A DNA stretch of 64,000 nt, taken from Arachis hypogaea (lineage: Eukaryota > Streptophyta > Magnoliopsida > Fabales > Fabaceae). The notes under the pieces are model-generated. The model saw only the letters and a list, made by a program, of their open reading frames with translations. It did not search any database and was not told the origin of the DNA. The DNA lies in NCBI RefSeq assembly GCF_003086295.3, contig NC_092040.1:5270001-5334000 (forward strand), given 5' to 3'. The position numbers were made by a program, and so were the translations under genes. Positions 62,394 through 64,000 of this stretch are shown piece after piece (the first letter of the stretch is position 1; each line of letters opens with the position of its first letter).

Positions 62394-62842
62394 GGCAGCG
62401 TTTGATTTATGTCTTCTTTGAGACAGAGATATAGAAACATATACATTAAAGACATGGACACAAATTATTAGTGTATATGTATTGTGTTTGATAAAATATT
62501 GAATAAGACACAATAAAATTAAAAAAGTTTATATTTTGTAATAATTAATAAAAGATAAAAATATAAAAAATTAATAAGGGATAAAAATTTAAAAAAATTG
62601 ATAAAGAATAAAAGTGTAAAAATTAATTGTGTAAAATTAATAAAGGATAAAAGTGTAAAAAATTGTATCCAATTGATTGTATCTTTGTGTCTCAACATAT
62701 TAGAAGTACAGTAAATATGTGTATTCTATGTGCATTGTGTACTAACGTGTTCATCAAAGATTTATGTCTCAACAAACAAACAATAAACATGTACTAACGT
62801 GTCTGTCTCTCTGTGTCTGTGTCTTTCAAACCAAACGTTGCC
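62394..62842. mobile_element. Tourist-like MITE, 449 bp, TAA duplication
   Basis: The ends are inverted: ggcagcgtttgattt at the left and, read from the right, ggcaacgtttggttt. TAA flanks both sides (62391-62393 and 62843-62845). The interior has repeats of ataaaagataaaaatataaa type and gtgtctgtgtct runs. It is a PIF/Harbinger-type non-autonomous element with no ORF. Confidence 0.8.
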
Positions 62843-62845
62843 TAA

Positions 62846-63021
62846 GGGAACAAACAATTTGAATCATGCATTATTACTCTTTTCATGAGAATTTATTTGA
62901 TAAAAATGGACTAGATGGTTAAAATTAGAGCAATTTACTATAATAAATAATGTAGGATCCATTATTACCAGAATGCATAAAATGAAAAACAGATACCAAA
63001 ATGCATTTTTTCATAATCTAT
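62846..63021. other. Short AT-rich spacer before the hairpin array
   Basis: No gene or repeat was recognised. Confidence 0.4.
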
Positions 63022-63230
63022 GTAAACCGCGACAGGGATTCTATGGTTTACGAATATATGTAATCCGCTATAGGGGTGTCGCGGATTACGTGCTAGAGGA
63101 GATAAGCATAAATCACGACAGGGGTGTCATGGTTTATGTGTGAATGGCGATTGTGCATAAACTGCGACAGGGGTCTAGCAGTTTATGCGTTAGTATAAAT
63201 ACGCTTTAGGTGTCTCGCAGATTACATTTG
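63022..63230 (+). repeat. Array of short hairpins with a conserved loop, upstream of a MAIN-like gene
   Basis: Four inverted repeats follow one another at 38-49 bp spacing. Their stems are 63022-63028/63045-63051 (gtaaacc/ggtttac), 63060-63068/63081-63089 (gtaatccgc/gcggattac), 63107-63114/63131-63138 (cataaatc/ggtttatg, one G-T pair) and 63155-63165/63178-63188 (gcataaactgc/gcagtttatgc). The loops share acaggg/ataggggtgt. A fifth, decayed unit lies near 63200-63227 and overlaps a TATA-like tataaatac at 63195. Confidence 0.75.
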
Positions 63231-63333
63231 CGTTGGTTGTAAGGTTTTTTAGAGAGAGAAAGAGAGGTTTTTTCTAGAGAGAGAAAAAGAGAGAAAAGTG
63301 TGGGTTGGTTGACTTGAGATCGGAGCCGGGACT

Positions 63334-64000
63334 ATGGCGGAGGCACGCAGTCTTTACAGGCTCAACGGCATTGCGCACGTTGCTGGCAGCAGAAACGAAT
63401 AAGTTAGTTTGGTTATTTTTAGTTAATGTATTTCGTATAATATTTTCCTATGACTGTGATTTAGGTATTTAAATTTAGATTTAAATTATTATTTTAAATA
63501 ATAAAATTTAGTATTTAATTAATTTAGATTAAGGTCTTGAATCGTTTATGTCTTTCATTAAATTTTGTGATTAGAAAATAGGAACTGTATGTTACCTGTT
63601 TAAACTTTAATATTGTATTTTTTGTGTTAGATTACTTTAAATTAGTGTTTGAATTTTTTATATGTTTGGTTTCTTCTGTCACATGCACCAGCCGACTAGG
63701 TGTATTTATAGTGTCCGGAGGCAGCAGAACATGCCTCTGCATGACAGGATCGTACCCTATCTGGAGAGGACTGGTTTATACCACCTGGCGAGACTCAACG
63801 CCAGGTGGTTCTAGTTGGACGAGCCCTTAGTCAGCGCTTTGATTGAGAGGTGGCGTCCTGAGATGCATACCTTTCACATGCCATTAGGATTTTCTGCAGA
63901 AACGTGACAAACTTGGAAGGCCCCCTGCAGCTACTGCAGTCATGAATTTTCTGGCGGTTTCCTAGCCTCAGGCCGCGGGGATTTGACACATATTCCTTCC
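63334..64000 (+). pseudogene. MAIN-like plant mobile domain gene, broken and cut by the window end
   Basis: A first piece starts at ATG 63334 (MAEARSLYRLNGIAHVAG) and stops after 22 codons unless spliced. After about 300 AT-rich bases, probably an intron, the second piece (about 63695-63900) gives NMPLHDRIVPYLERTGLYHLA, RLNARWF, a stop in place of Trp, [16 protein letters not shown] and HTFHMPLG, and then loses frame. This is the start of the plant mobile domain (PF10536, 'aminotransferase-like') shared by MAIN/MAIL proteins and by Mutator-type and gypsy transposons. MAIN and MAIL1 act in silencing and meristem maintenance in Arabidopsis; no such role can be assumed here. The rest lies outside the window. 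Confidence 0.7.

Noticed and set aside
1..64000. CRISPR arrays, tRNA or rRNA genes
   Set aside because: None was seen. The direct repeats found are transposon LTRs or segmental duplications, as expected of plant nuclear DNA.

Overview
The window is plant nuclear DNA. It is very AT-rich, its genes are split by GT-AG introns, and much of it is LTR retrotransposons, MITEs and LINE remnants. A legume, probably Arachis (peanut or a wild relative), is the best guess. The reasons are the style of the short foldback repeats, a MAIN-like plant-mobile-domain locus with hairpin repeats at the right end, and a nuclear copy of infA (legume plastids have lost infA). This assignment comes from memory of such sequences, not from a search.

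Three genes look intact. The first is a 10-exon novel plant SNARE of the NPSN11 type at 8607-12398 (+). The second is a 4-exon receptor-like cytoplasmic kinase of the PCRK/PBL type at 35894-37601 (+). The third is a 5-exon protein at 42978-46338 (+) with a SHI/LRP1-type zinc-finger signature and a coiled coil; its function is not recognised. Four decayed genes lie among the repeats: a beta-amylase pseudogene (38448-39870, -), an NF-YB (LEC1-like) fragment without its central histone-fold helix (40290-40710, +), a nuclear infA (plastid IF-1) pseudogene (61814-62168, -), and a broken MAIN-like plant mobile domain gene that runs off the right end.

Layout: 1-8340 holds three diverged copies of the DNA upstream of the SNARE gene, carrying separate TE insertions. 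At 12587-15781 there is an array of ~0.9 kb units whose relatives reappear at 27613-28823. The DNA that follows the array also exists twice (22661-23205 and 33517-34210), so the two stretches are copies of one segment, each split by different insertions. 15782-21544 is a non-coding LTR element in minus orientation. 21545-22660 is a foldback element. 23300-27612 is a gypsy remnant with gag joined directly to integrase and an antisense accessory ORF. 28824-33516 is a nearly intact RE1-like copia element with a perfect target-site duplication. 41121-42078 is a Mutator-type MITE. 50322-51166 is a small LTR element. 56195-56494 is a solo LTR. 57175-61803 is a degenerate Tnt1-like copia element on the minus strand. 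Tourist-like MITEs lie at 54893-55268 and 62394-62842.

The genes do not form a pathway or cluster. The value of the window is in its insertion history, the decayed genes and some structured repeats. No tRNA, rRNA or CRISPR array was seen.
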